From: Glandiceps talaboti
Taxonomy: Eukaryota > Hemichordata > Enteropneusta > Spengelidae
Length of the DNA stretch: 64,000 nt
Direction of reading: 5' to 3'
NCBI RefSeq assembly: GCF_964340395.1
Contig: NC_135551.1
Span: forward strand, 12,176,379 to 12,240,378
Part shown: piece after piece, positions 50,230 through 62,475 of the stretch
How positions within the stretch are numbered: the first letter of the stretch is position 1
How the letters are laid out: each line of letters starts with the position of its first letter
The notes under the pieces: model-generated
The model's database searches: none
What the model saw: the letters and a program-made list of their open reading frames with translations, nothing else
Told to the model about the DNA's origin: nothing
Made by a program: the position numbers and the translations under genes

Positions 50230-50328
50230 CTCAGTTCTTGCTTCTTTATCTGCTCCACATTCTACAAGATACTTCACAATACCAAGGTGACCGTTTTGAG
50301 CTGCAATATACAGAGGTCCTCCACCGGT
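50230..50328 (-). CDS. Ankyrin-repeat exon C (single 33-residue repeat)
   Basis: A 99-bp minus-strand exon with acceptor ttcactcttcag (complement of 50329-50340) and donor gtactgtcactc (complement of 50218-50229). It translates to TGGGPLYIAAQNGH then LGIVKYLVECGADKEARTE, a full 33-residue ankyrin repeat (xxPLxxAaxxGHxxivxxLvxxGADxxAr). It is very close to exon B in sequence, length, phase and donor context (gtactRtcactc), so the two are likely duplicates. In gene order it would precede exon B by about 25 kb of intron containing the transposons described here; alternatively exons B/A and C belong to two related genes. Other domains of the protein are not in view. Confidence 0.9.
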
Positions 50329-50430
50329 CTGAAGAGTGAACAGAAATATACTAATAAGATAATTTATCATAAATTATTACACCATCTGAGTAACAATAAA
50401 GAGACGTCTTGCTAGTAATGTTGATGCATA

Positions 50431-50830
50431 CATGGAATATCAGCCGCCAACAATTCTTATAACCCCATTTAGTCTGGTCTTTAGAACCATAACTAGTTAA
50501 CTATCGTATTTTGATATTAATCAGATTACAGATTGTAATTATATACAATGTACAGAGAGTACCTGCATACAATATGAGATGATACAGCCAAATTAAACAC
50601 TCTTTGAAATGTTACACCATCATTCCTGTTTTAAATCAATTCTTACAATTTCAACCATACATGTATATTTAATATGGATTTATATACAAGACAATCTTGG
50701 TTTACTCAGCTTCTAATAACCTATAGTAAATCTTTATGTTTTGGATCAATTCTTACCATTTCAACCATACATGTATATTTAATATGGGTTTATATACAAG
50801 ACAATCTTGTTAATACTCAGCTTCGAAAAC
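50431..50830. repeat. Intron flank shared with exon B, including two 111-bp repeat units
   Basis: 50431-50510 (gccaacaattcttataaccc, then ggtctttagaaccataac) matches about 25871-25940. At 50640-50830 there are two copies of the same 111-bp unit as at 25986-26700 (tatatttaatatggatttat at 50667, spaced 111 bp from 50778). Confidence 0.88.
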
Positions 50831-51510
50831 TGATAAATTATAAATATAACAAGAATGCATGCTGATGAATTTATTAAACCATATATTTATAGCATTTAGT
50901 GATGGCAAGAATTGTAAAGCCATGGAAAACAAGCCAGGAATGCAGTATCACTTGCAGCTGGAAGTACAAGTGTAACAGATGTGAGAGAAATTCAGTGGTG
51001 GTAAAGATTCTCCAACTCACCAAGCTGGCTTTGACATACAGAAAATGAGAAGATCAGAGAGAGAGAATCAATAGTAGCCTCCCTAGGCTCAGTTCCAAAC
51101 ACACCAGCTGGAGCTGGGCTAGCATTATAACAGATTTAGACCTCCAGGTATCTACGAGGTACAAAATATGCATGATGCGAGTTGTGAGTTGCGAGTAGCA
51201 AGTGGCGAAATGTGCTACTTGAGAGTGGTGAAAAGTGACGCTTGCGAGTGGTGAAATGTATCACTTGCGAGTAGTGAAAAGTGACGCTTGTGAGTGGTGA
51301 CAATGTATGACTTGCGAGTGGCTAATGGTTAAAGGTTTGATGTTTGATGATCGTGATGGCATGACATCGACAGTGTTACCAGTGATTGGAGCCTCGTGAT
51401 TGGCCTCAAACTAGCAACGATTCAAAGAACTACTACTAGACATTGCAGTTTTGATGTCTTTACTGAATTACAGTGGTACACATGACCAGTACAGTGTGTC
51501 ATTGTACTCG

Positions 51511-51570
51511 TAGCCTGTTCTAATTACCGTTCGAGGTACGAACGGTAACACTCAAGCTTGGAACAGGCTA
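51511..51570. repeat. 60-bp hairpin inside the foldback core
   Basis: tagcctgttc at 51511-51520 pairs with gaacaggcta at 51561-51570, and inside it ttaccgttcg pairs with cgaacggtaa, leaving a very short loop. The pairing is imperfect only at a few central positions. Confidence 0.85.
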
Positions 51571-51749
51571 ATCAATGTACTCGATTCACTACATTGACTA
51601 CGAGTTTGGAGTATCTGATCGGTAAATCCAATCATATTTGACTTCAAAATTGCGGTATTTCTTCGATCTCGCGAAATAATTTTTTGTCAAAGGACACTTT
51701 CATATAGCAGGTGTCAAGTACTCCACCTAAAGGAGGTGTAATCGACGTT

Positions 51750-51981
51750 AATAAAATCATCGAACAAACTCGCACATGTAACACCGACTGGGAGCTGTTA
51801 ATTGGTGGTGTAATTGATGTACGCATCTCTGTGCTCGGCTGTAACACCGACTGGGAGCTGTTAATTGGTGGTGTGATGATTGATAATATCAATTATCACA
51901 CCACCAATTAACAGCTCCCAGTCGGTGTTACAGCCGAGCACAGAGATGCGTGCATGTGCGAGTTTGTTCGACGATTTTATT
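51750..51981. repeat. Large palindrome with asymmetric duplication
   Basis: The left arm 51750-51877 and right arm 51896-51981 are near-perfect reverse complements around an AT-rich centre (gattgataatatcaatt). The arm contains caccgactgggagctgttaa, ctctgtgctcgg and cgaacaaactcgcacatg. The left arm carries one extra copy of the 41-bp caccgactggg…ggtggtg segment that the right arm lacks. Confidence 0.92.
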
Positions 51982-53412
51982 TGATGTGACTTGTGAGACG
52001 ATCGAGACAGACAATGACTTTAAGAATATGCTGAAAATAAACTCTCCGTTTTGTTACAAGACCACGAATATTTGTTTAAAAACCTCGTGGGGTTATACTT
52101 CCATGCTTACATGAACTCATGGGTAAAACTTGTCGGGCCGCAAATGACCTCAAGTGACCTATTTGATCACATACGACCGCAGTTGAATTTCAGTCGAAGT
52201 TCGGTGTTGTCAGCGTCGATATAATAATTCAATTTTTTTAATTTTTTTTTTTTAAATCCAAGCTTCTGTCTATGGAATAATTAACGTTTCGATTGCATGA
52301 AAGTTAGTGAAACAATATAAAAATTGCCATTCACGCCTCTAAAAAGCTACCAGCAGACAAGAGTCAACTCTGCGGCATTTTTTTAATTTCATCAGACGAT
52401 TGCTTGACCCCAAGGTTGAGAAGGGTCTGCTGTTTTGACATTGTCAAATTTTGTAAAACGATTCAAAACACAAACAACGTTTTACATGTGACTGTTTGAG
52501 TATTTGTTAATGAAAGAACACAAAGAGAACGGAAATAGCCGAATCGCTAGATTACAGGGAGTCCTAATCAGTGATTAAAGCATTATAAACATACGAGTTC
52601 ATCGGAAAATGGTTGATGCCATATCTCGCATTTTACTTTTATTTCAAGTCTCGCGTATAACGAGGGTTCATGTGTTATTTACTTCCGCATTTATAACACG
52701 GCAATCGATCAATCAATTTCGATATAATACCCCTTTTATACACTTGGGCTTTATATTAAACCCTTTTACAAGTTCACAGTGCATTAATTTCAAGGAATAA
52801 TCAGCTATACTTGTAACTGTATTTCCACCGACAAGTATGGCGCATAAACTTTGATAAACCATTGAGTGAAGCCGACGCAGATAATTTGATCGTGCTCGCC
52901 GTCTACGTGTCACACCACAGCCACTTGTAAGCTAGTATTCCTTTCCTGAATTGTTTTATTCTTATTTATAATGGTCCTAATACAAAACAATGACGTTATT
53001 ATAGGGATTGACGATATTCTTCAAAGATCGGTATCGACGTCACCCTCCTCCGTGTACTCTACGTACGTCACCGAGCTTAAAAATTAAACGACGACCCCTG
53101 CGAGCGAGCGTACACGGTACAGTTGTGAGAGCCACAAAATACTAGACACGGTTTTATACTCGCAAGTGATACATTGTCACCACTCACAAGCGTCACTTTT
53201 CACTACTCGCAAGTGATATTATCACCACTCACAAGCGTCACTTTTCACTACTCGCAAGTGATACATTGTCACCACTCGCAAGCGTCACTTTTCTCTACTC
53301 GCAAGTGATACATTGTCACCACTTGCAAGCGTCACTTTTCACCACTCGCAAGTGGTGTATTTCGCCACTTGCTACTCACAACTTTCACTTGCATCATGCA
53401 TATTTTGTACCT

Positions 53413-53752
53413 TGTACATACCTAGATTTAGGTATAATGTGGTCTACACTAAGGAAATTGAGAAGATGATGAGTGTGCATGTAACTATAGTATATTTACA
53501 TGTGTATGCATTGTTATCAAAGTATGCCATTGTGTGTCAAAGTGGGTATCACCACACGTCAATGTGTACTTCACTCATTGTGTATGTCCATCTCCATGTG
53601 TCACCATCATTGTATCTTAGTACCAGTAGTTATGAGTATGACTCATTGCATGTTAAAATAACAGTCTCTTCTATGTAGTGATGACTTTGTTATATTATAT
53701 TATATATTCCAATATTATTAATAAATATGCATCTAACTCATAAGTAATGGTG
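53413..53752. other. Unique spacer before transposon-like gene copy 2
   Basis: No gene recognised. Contains a ttatattatatta microsatellite near 53690. Confidence 0.5.
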
Positions 53753-54467
53753 TCATGTGTATTTGTCATCATACCAATGGGTTTATGATTGTTTACTCAC
53801 AATATGTCTTGGTTTGTGTGGCTATCTTTGCCTATGCCTTTCTGTTTATATTACATGTCAATATGTGTACATCAATGTGTGAGTTTATGCATGCATGATA
53901 TTGAAACTAATCCAGTATTTAATCTACTTTTCCACTGTAGTAATAATTTGTTGATAGAGTGAAACATTCATTTTATTGAAAAATGTTTTTTGTTCCTCCA
54001 TGCACTTAAATGGCTACAGCAATGGAATTGCCCCATAGAAGGAGAGAAAAATGATAGAGGGTGTGGAAACAACTTGAGGTTAGAGCTGCAGTCACAAAAT
54101 CTACCATTACCTTCACATTAAGGGGAACGGAAGGTGTCAGATTAAATGAAGTTAGGCTTGCACCAATTGTTGCAGTGTCTAATCTAGTGGATGTATTGCT
54201 AAGTAGACTGAATGCACTTGACAGATTCAAACTACATAAATTTGTTCATTTTATTTCAGGGTATGGACTTATATTTATTTTTACTTGTATATGCAGCTTT
54301 TTCACATTTCACCATCAACAATATTTTATTGAATGGTGTAGGTGTATGCTCTCATTTTGTCATGGTAGTTCATCAAAGTTTCATTGAGTACAACGAAAAA
54401 TACCACCAAGTGAGATCTGCATCAAAGTTTGTGGGGATCATGGTGTGGGATCTAGGGAATCAACCTT

Positions 54468-55785
54468 TCAGATCCTTAGTGTAAAAAATACCGCCAATGG
54501 CGTTGTAGCACAACTGTACAGTTTTTAAAAATGTGTATCCATATGCTAGTCCATGCTAACAATAGGTGTTCCTTTGCTGAATAACTATCCAGTTGCCTAT
54601 CCAACCATGTTGCTATCTTTACGACAAATGCTATCATTTGGCTGTTGCTATGGGCGTGGTCATGTTGTTAGATATATATGCATACATTTGTGTATGTTTT
54701 TGTTCACTTGTGTATGAATTCCTGATATTGTCTTTGCAATATACGTGATCATTTGGCTGTTGCTATGGGCGTGGTCTTCTTGCTAGGCAAATTTACATAC
54801 ATTTTTTGAATGTTTATTCTATTGTCTATTAAACCCCATTGTTATCTTTGTGAAATACACCATTGTTTGGCTGTTGCTATGGGCGTGGCCATGGTTACTA
54901 GGGTATTTGCATACATTTTTTGAATGTTTATTCATTTGTCTTTCTATTCCTGTTGTTATCTTTGCAATATACGTGATTATTTGACTGTTGCTATGGGCGT
55001 GGTTTTGTTGCTATGCAAATTTACATACATTTTTTGAATGTTTATTCAATTGTCTATTAAACCCCATTGTTATCTTTGTGAAATACACCATTGTTTGGCT
55101 GTTGCTATGGGCGTGGCCATGGTTACTAGGGTATTTGCATACATTTTTTGAATGTTTATTCATTTGTCTTTCTATTCCTGTTGTTATCTTTGCAATATAC
55201 GTGATTATTTGACTGTTGCTATGGGCGTGGTTTTGTTGCTATGCAAATTTACATACATTTTTGAATGTTTACTCACTTGCCTACCAGATGATGTCATTAT
55301 TTGACCAAAATATACTGCCATTTGGTTGTTGCTAAAGGGCGTGGTCATGGTCACTAGGGCCAATTTTGTCAAAATATTTTGAAGAAAATCTGCAGAATAA
55401 CAGTTTCAGAAACATCTCGCCAAGTTTCAGACTCATTGACCAAGTACTTTTTGAGATATAAGTTTTTGACCAAAAATGAACATTCTTACACCTAATTTGC
55501 ATATCACCCATGGAATCATTGTATGCTTAATATATCTTCGTCCATACATACAGTCATTATTTGACCAAAATATACTGCCATTTGGTTGTTGCTAAAGGGC
55601 GTGGTCATGGTCACTAGGGCCAATTTTGTCAAAATATTTTGAAGAAAATCTGCAGAATAACAGTTTCAGAAACATCTCGCCAAGTTTCAGACTCATTGAC
55701 CAAGTACTTTTTGAGATATAAGTTTTTGACCAAAAATGAACATTCTTACAACCTCAGTTCAGTTGTGCTAAAAAAACCAACATTG
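54468..55785. mobile_element. TIR element with internal 114-bp tandem array
   Basis: An insertion in copy 2 absent from copy 1. tagcacaactg (54508-54518) is inverted at 55760-55770 (cagttgtgcta). Inside, ttgctatgggcgtgg-type motifs recur: gggcgtgg begins at 54652, 54767, 54881, 54995, 55109, 55223, 55337 and 55597, spaced almost exactly 114 bp until the last. In addition 55293-55490 is identical to 55553-55750 (offset 260). No ORF. Confidence 0.75.
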
Positions 55786-58700
55786 TCAAAAACACAGTAG
55801 TTTGGAATCTATTTCTGGCAGGAGACTTGGTGTTGAATTTTGGAGAAGTAGATACACTTGACGGATATTTGTATTTGTAGAAGTAAGTTAAATTTAAAAA
55901 CAACAATAAACACTGCCCCTCTTCCTGGAACCTTATCATTCATTGTCCAGAGAAAACAAATACCAGTAAACCATAAACATGACATATTGGTTGATGTCTG
56001 TACAGCTATATACACTACATTGACTATATGTGGATTCTCATCAGTATACTTCATAAAATGTACAACTCATAACATACAAGTAAAACATTTGCATCATTTG
56101 CCACAATTGTTGATACAGTAGTATCCATGTCAAGTGTAAAAGTATACTGTTTCATATAAGTTCACCATTTGAAATGGTATACTTTTACACTTGTACTGTA
56201 CCATATAAATATGTGTGGGGCAAAAAAAGTGTTTTACCTGAAGTACTAAGGGTTGTAGTAGAGCTAGCGTAAAACATTAAGACATCACATGAAACCATGG
56301 ACGGTACACCCCCCCCCCCCCCCCCATCTCACACATTAATAATAATAATATTAAATATTGTTAATACTCTAAACTACCAACTTCATTTGTCTATATGAAT
56401 CCATGGGGATAAGTCACTTGTCATTTGGCTGAGTGGAGATTACGAGTATCTCCTCAAGATCTATGGAATGTCAATGTGCTAACCTAACTTTGACTTGTGA
56501 ATTTTTCCTACACAATTTGCTTTGTTATTGGAATAATAACATGTACCATAATTGATTCACATTGTATAGATAGGCAAGTACTACTGTTTGTGGTGTCTTA
56601 CCGCAAGGGAGACATCTCAAATGTTACCTGAATTTAGCAGATGTTCTAGAGCGGTCACTTGCTATGATATTACAGGACCACTCTAGATTTGTACAAGATG
56701 GCAGTAAAATGAAGGATGCAAACCAATATCACAACTGCATTAGACAACTATTTTTCAGTATACCACTAGCAATGGTTTGTTCTTATATACCTAACTGCTT
56801 TTCATCTTGCTGTATTAATTTTGTATTTCGACTTTTCCTATTTTGCAGTAGGCTTGATAGACTTGAAAAGTATAATATAGTTAAGATGTTTTCTGATACA
56901 GGTTGCATCTAATACCAGTATTCCACATTTCGTTGGGAATATTTCACCGCTGGTTTAATTTGATACCCCGGGCACGCCAAATACATGACATAGAAATATT
57001 TATGCACAATTGACAAATATGGATGACATAGATGAACCAATATTGACATCAGAGCAATTTGATAAGCATGTCACCATCACCAAACAAATCGTGAAGGAAA
57101 AAATTAGCCGCTGCTGAACTCCAAACACAGACAGAGACACTCGGGTGTGTGATTGACTGTGCCATGCTGCAAGATGATGGCGATGACAATGATGAGGATG
57201 ATGACAGACAACCATTTCTCTTCCAAATACAGGAAATGGAACTGAAGCATAAGACATTACAAGAGCAAGCACATGCGAAGGTTAATATAGTTGCCATAGA
57301 AATGTGTTATTTACACTTTGTCCTTACCTTTTCTACCCCTTTTACAGTGTGATGTCATATTAAGTACTTATTTTGGTGAAACTTGAAAGATTCCTCAAGA
57401 TACAAACTGTTATCTTGATTTTCAGGTCCTGAGTTACTAGTTACTGAAACTTTTCAAACTTGTTTACTGTTTTAGGCTAGCTACACTAACAAGTATGTTT
57501 ACATTAACCATGTTATCTCACAGTTTTCATTTTGTTCCAGTGAAACTGTTTGTTTCAGTGCATGGAGTTGATGTCTTGACCACTACAGTTAATACTGTTA
57601 TTGTATGGTTCTTTGTTTTCATATTTTGCAGCCCATGAATGTCACTATTTTGTGTGAAAGTGTCCTGAAAATAACAGAGAAAGTGTGTCCTGCACTTCTA
57701 GACAAAGCCGGGCAAATAAGTGATATATCAACCCCTTTTCACCCACTTTGCAGCATTTCATAATTTATATGTTGTCAGTCATGAACTGTCAACTGAGCAA
57801 ATAGATAGGTTGGGTATGTAGGTGTGATTTTTAGTATGCATTTAGATACAGCACTCATGTTTGGAAGTAAAGAGCACACATGCAGGTATACCCTAAGGGC
57901 CTGTATTCTAACAATTGTTCAGATTTTGATGTTCTACTAGTGGCTCTTTTTTCTGTTTAATATTACTGTTCCATCACCTGAAAAGTACAACCAGTTGTGT
58001 TTTTTGAACCCAGAGAAACCAGATAAGTATTCTTGCGAGCTAGTATTTAGTGCCTACTATTTTTTTGTACATTTCTATAAGTGCTACCTAAGGCTTGCTT
58101 ATGGGTTGACATAGTGTCATGTCACACTGACCTGTACACAGAGTGAGATGACTTAAAAGTTTATCATTTACATACATGTATTGCATGGTGATATAATGTG
58201 ACAGGTACATTTCTTTTAGCTCACCCATTTTACCATCTGTTCTTTTTCATATCCAGTCTGTTGTTTCATTATAGATCATTTTTGTCAGATGAGAGTGTTT
58301 TCCTAAGTTACATTTGCTTGGAAATCATTTTTTGAGAGGGTCAGGAATTGAAAAGTGGGTTTAGAATACTTTCAGAGCTGGGTATCAAATCCATTCACCA
58401 TAGATTTAATGATTCTTTCAGAAGTTATCAATGCATACCGGGAGACAACTAATGTTTCCCATAGAAGAGTGTTTTTCCTAAGTTACATTTGCTTGCAAAT
58501 CATGTTTTAGGAATGGTCCAGGAATTGAAAAGAGGGTTTGGAATATTTTCAGTGCAGAGCTGGGTATCAAATCCATTCACTATATATTTTAATGAGTCTT
58601 TCAGAAATTATCAATGAATACCGAGAGATAGGAAAAAAGCTGAGGATATGATGAAGGACCACCATATCAAAACACATTTTATAAATGTGCATTATTATTA

Positions 58701-59045
58701 TTTAATTATTATTATAGTCACACTATACTCACACATACAGGTTTTGTCCTTCCACTTGTAATTAAGAAACATTATGGTTTTAAATGTTTCATTAAATCAG
58801 TTTACTGTTCATTCTATTTCAAAACATGATTTATGAGTTGTATATTTCTTTGCTGATATCTTGATTTATGCAAACTCTTTCCAGTTAATTGTACAATGAT
58901 CTCAGAACTTATATCTTAAATGGACTCTATTTCAAGTACTTTTACACCTGAAATTGACATGTTGATGTAAACATTTTTCACACCCCCTACTTGTTCAACA
59001 GCTCATGACTACATTTGGATCAATCTCTCAGATCTAGAGACCCAG

Positions 59046-59310
59046 TTATATGATAAATATATCATCATTACATTTATCATATACCTATGCCCAGAGCAAT
59101 CGTTTTTGATGACATTTAATGCCAATATCACTTCTGATATGGGACATTATTATAAAATGTCATGATATTCATGTTAATTGTCATGAGAAAATGATAAATA
59201 AATGATAGTCTTTTAAATTCATTAATATCATAACTATCATCATTACATTTATCATATAACTAGATTAGCCCAGATTATAAAATGACATGTGGTTCATTTA
59301 TTTATCAAAA
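59046..59310. mobile_element. AT-rich MITE-like segment (partial)
   Basis: tttatcatatacctatgccc at about 59082 begins a stretch that matches 61452-61580 (gatatgggacattattataa, catgatattcatgttaa). A second tttatcatat occurs near 59248. It looks like one part of an element that was split by the SINE and palindrome insertions. Confidence 0.55.
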
Positions 59311-59316
59311 CCAGCT

Positions 59317-59331
59317 CCCTGTAGCGTAGTG
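59317..59331 (+). mobile_element. 5' piece of a tRNA-derived SINE (A box), split by insertion
   Basis: ccctgtagcgtagtg forms the start of a tRNA-like head; tagcgtagtg followed by g (beyond the insertion) fits the Pol III A box TRGCNNAGYNGG. It continues at 61005. Confidence 0.7.
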
Positions 59332-60998
59332 TATGGTGGCCCAGGTTTGCCATACATTATATGCGAATTGTTTTGATAAAAAAATTAATAAAATTAAGAA
59401 AAAAAATTAAAATATTTAAAAAAAATAAAGATAGAATTAAAATAAAAGTAGAATGAAATAAAAATGAAAGTGAAATGAAATCAAAATTAAAATTAAAAGG
59501 AAAGTAAAAGTAAAATGAAAGCAAAAGTAAATTACAAATAAAAGTAAAAATAAAATAAGTGAAATGAAAACAAAAGAAAAATGGAAATAAAGTAAAAGTA
59601 AAATAAAGTAAAATCAAAACAAAAGTGCAATACAAATAAAAGTAAAATGGAAATAAAAGTAAAAGTAAAATAAAAGTGAAATGAAAACAAAAGTAAAATA
59701 GAAATAAAATTAAAAGTAAAATGAAAACAAAAGTAAAATAAAATCAAAATTAGAATTAAAAATTTAAAAAAAAAAAAAAAAACATTAGTGGCAGTTCTGG
59801 TCCACAATGGCCCACACATGCCATAGACCAGCATTCCTTGCGATCTCAACGGCGCCACTGAAAGTGCTGTATACATGTAGCGCCCTCAAAGGTGAGACTG
59901 TGTGATTATGAGGCTGAACATGAATATGAGGCTGAATCTGGCTGATGGAGGTTATGCAACTGCACTCTATTACTGTAACACTAATTTATCAACCATAATT
60001 GCTGGCAATATGTTGAGTGTGGTGCATAGTCACATTCAGGAGTATATTGCCTTTGTTACTCTCCTGACTCCAGTGTTTTGGGAGTAAAATTGAGTCTATT
60101 CCAAGGAATAAGTAGAAAGTAGTATATTACAATACACAGGACTCTGTCCAAAGCAGGTTTTGTTCAGTCATTGTCTAGTAGCACTGGCAGAGTTTTCTGA
60201 GTAACTTTATTTCAAATCAGTTGGAATCATAACTTTGTGGTTTGTGTACTTAGTATATTTGTCAGTCGTTTGGTCAATGTTGAACCTTGACATCACTCAA
60301 TAGCAAGTCAATGATATATAATCAGCCATGCTGTCTCCTGGTCAATTTTAACTACTGTAAATTTAAAGATCTTAATTTTGTTTATTTACAGTTTCTTTTC
60401 GCCTTCATGGCGTCTCTGAATTCTTTCCACGCTTTGGACATTTCGCACGTTATTAAAACGATGATAAAGTTAGCCAGATTCTGCCTCATCGCTACATGTA
60501 TACAGCACTTTCAGTAGTGCCGTTTAGATCACAAGGAATACTGGTCTATGGCAGCTATGGGCCATTGCGGACCAGAACTGCCACTGTTGTTTTTCAATTT
60601 GTTTTTATTTTTTTTTAATTTCGATTTTATTTTCCTTTTGTTTTCATTTCACTTTTGATTTTATTTCTATGTTAATTTTGTTTTCATTTTACTTTTATGT
60701 TCATTTTATTTTACTTTTGTTTTCATTTTTACTTTTGATTTTATTTCTATTCTAATTTTGATTTCATTTTACTTTTGTTTTCATTTTCCTTTTAATTATA
60801 TTTCTATTTTAATTTTGTTTTCATTTACTTTTATGTTAATTTTATTTTCATTTTACTTTAGCTTTCGTTTTACTTTTATTTTCCTTTTTATTTTATTTTT
60901 GTTTTCATTTTACTTTCATTTTAATTTGATCTATATTTTTTAATTTTTTTTTATCAAAACAGTTCGCATATAATGTATGGCAGCCCTGGACCACCATA
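59332..60998. mobile_element. 1.67-kb near-palindromic element with homopurine/homopyrimidine arms
   Basis: The ends tatggtggcccagg (59332) and cctggaccaccata (60985-60998) are inverted, followed inward by ccatacattatatgcgaatt versus gcatataatgtatgg. Next come A-rich (59380-59790) and T-rich (60600-60950) tracts, then a second inverted pair: gcagttctggtccacaatgg… (59791-59890) versus …ccattgcggaccagaactgc (60490-60585). The core (59890-60490) is noncoding. It is flanked by gtagtg (59326-59331 and 61000-61005), a probable 6-bp target duplication. It interrupts a SINE exactly in its A box. Confidence 0.88.
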
Positions 60999-61004
60999 TG
61001 TAGT

Positions 61005-61410
61005 GGTGAGCACACAGGATTAGCAGTTAGGAGGTCACGGGTTCAACTCCCACTGGAAACAGGGGATTTTTCTGTGACCGATCCCAACTGAGTTTTTTTT
61101 TTTTTTTTTTTTTTTTTTGGGGGGGGGGGGGGTACTCCTGGAGTAATGACTCGAAATGTGGGGGATGATTACTCCAACAAAGCCTGCAGGTGCTATGTTT
61201 GCCGGGCCTGGGTGACTCTGGGATAGCCTGTGGACTGACTGGGAAAGCCTTAACAATTCCACAGCAACATGATATAGAGTGTGCTACATAGCCCTGTCCC
61301 GTAGCCCCAAACCCAAATGGATCTCTGTAGCATTTGTATGTGTTTGTGTGCATTTGTCGGCATAACAGAAAATCGCTGGGACCAATTCCCAGCACAAAAA
61401 TTAAAATAAA
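61005..61410 (+). mobile_element. 3' part of the tRNA-derived SINE (B box and body)
   Basis: gtgagcacacaggattagcagttaggaggtcac is followed by ggttcaactcc at 61040-61050, a good match to the Pol III B box GGTTCRANNCC. The body contains a T26/G14 homopolymer (61094-61132) and ends in an A-rich tail near 61395-61440. Joined with 59317-59331 the head has A- and B-box spacing typical of a tRNA, so the progenitor was a tRNA-SINE. It is not a functional tRNA gene: it is interrupted and lacks an acceptor stem. Confidence 0.8.
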
Positions 61411-61444
61411 AAAAATAAATAAATATAAAAATATTTTTTTTTTT

Positions 61445-62430
61445 AAATAATTACATTTATCATATACCTATGCCCAGGATCAATCATTTTGATGATGTTT
61501 AGTGCCAAATATCACTTCAGATATGGGACAGTATTATAAAATGCCATGATATTCAAGTTAAACATCATGAGAAAATTCCTTTCTGATTAGATTCAAAACA
61601 GTGATTCCGTATATAAGCGAACATACAAACAACATGCAGGTTGATCTTCAATGTAAGCTCATGTCAACTAAACTGAGACATCTTTCAAAACAGGAAACTG
61701 TTGACGAAAATGTCCATACACAAAAGATTCTATTGATGATAGTACATTATACAACAAATTCACAACTACACTGTTCAGGTATGTGTATTTTGTAACTGTA
61801 TCACTGTAAAAACTGTAGGCCACCTTCTATGTGTAAACTACACATATAACACAACGTACTACAAAATTACGCTCACAATCAATCATCGAGTTTGATTAAC
61901 ATATTTAAGCATACTCTGAAACTTTTGGAGAACCTACACTACTATCAAGCTTGTATTTTGAAATAATTAAGATGAAAAGTTGCAATGAAATCTGATGAAA
62001 GTTGACAATCACCAAAGCAGGTTGACATGGTCAGCAGACTGAGTGCAAATGAATGTCACCTGACTATAGAGTCGCATGAGGCTCAAAGTGCATTACACGC
62101 TGAGCTCTTTGTATTTTTAGTGTATTGTTGTATGAACGGTTTCCAGTGCCCCTCTGGAAACCGTACTATAACAATAATGGATCAACCCATCAACGACGGA
62201 GGACTCCGACTGGTATATAAACATATCACCCTTGAAAATCCCGTAGGACGAATTATAGACAACGTTGGTGTATGACCACTAGAATTAATATATTCACGAC
62301 TACACCGACGCAGCCACACAAAGACAAAGTTGTTTCGCCATTAGTCAGTTCAGGTAAGACAACGCCACCTCGGCTTTGATTACAACAGTATTCTCTTTGA
62401 ATACCTGGGCATAGGGATATGATAAATCAG
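61445..62430. mobile_element. MITE-like segment bounded by inverted tttatcatatacctatgccc
   Basis: tttatcatatacctatgccc at about 61456 is inverted at about 62404-62427 (cctgggcatagggatatgat). The segment holds no recognisable gene; the ORFs at 61601-61795 and 62027-62275 have no domain. Its left part repeats 59067-59200. Confidence 0.5.
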
Positions 62431-62444
62431 TTATTAACCTATAT

Positions 62445-62475
62445 CATGGATGTATTAGTGAGTAATACATCCATG
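62445..62475. repeat. Perfect 13-bp-stem hairpin
   Basis: catggatgtatta, a 5-base loop gtgag, then taatacatccatg, immediately after the preceding MITE-like end. Confidence 0.85.

Larger units (their letters stand above)
51157..53412. mobile_element. Foldback-type element with tandem-repeat inverted arms (2.26 kb)
   Basis: The left end aggtacaaaatatgcatgat (51157) is matched by the inverted right end ending at 53412. Both arms continue inward with gagtagcaagtggcgaaat and then with tandem units of about 35-50 bp (gtggtgaaaagtgacgcttg, cttgcgagt). The left arm spans about 51157-51320 and the right arm about 53157-53412 with more units. Arms made of short direct repeats and arranged inversely are the signature of foldback elements. 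The CpG-rich core (51321-53156) contains two nested palindromes and no convincing ORF. I could not identify a target duplication. Confidence 0.82.

Noticed and set aside
52609-52913. Overlapping ORFs in the foldback core (plus 52609-52800, minus 52713-52913)
   Set aside because: Short, opposite-strand overlapping and without domain motifs; the Arg-rich start on the minus strand is not enough.
59357-59876. Phe-rich ORFs in the A-rich arm
   Set aside because: They are translation of low-complexity poly-purine/poly-pyrimidine sequence.
61005-61075. tRNA gene
   Set aside because: A and B box words are present but split by 1.67 kb, with no acceptor stem; they belong to a SINE head.
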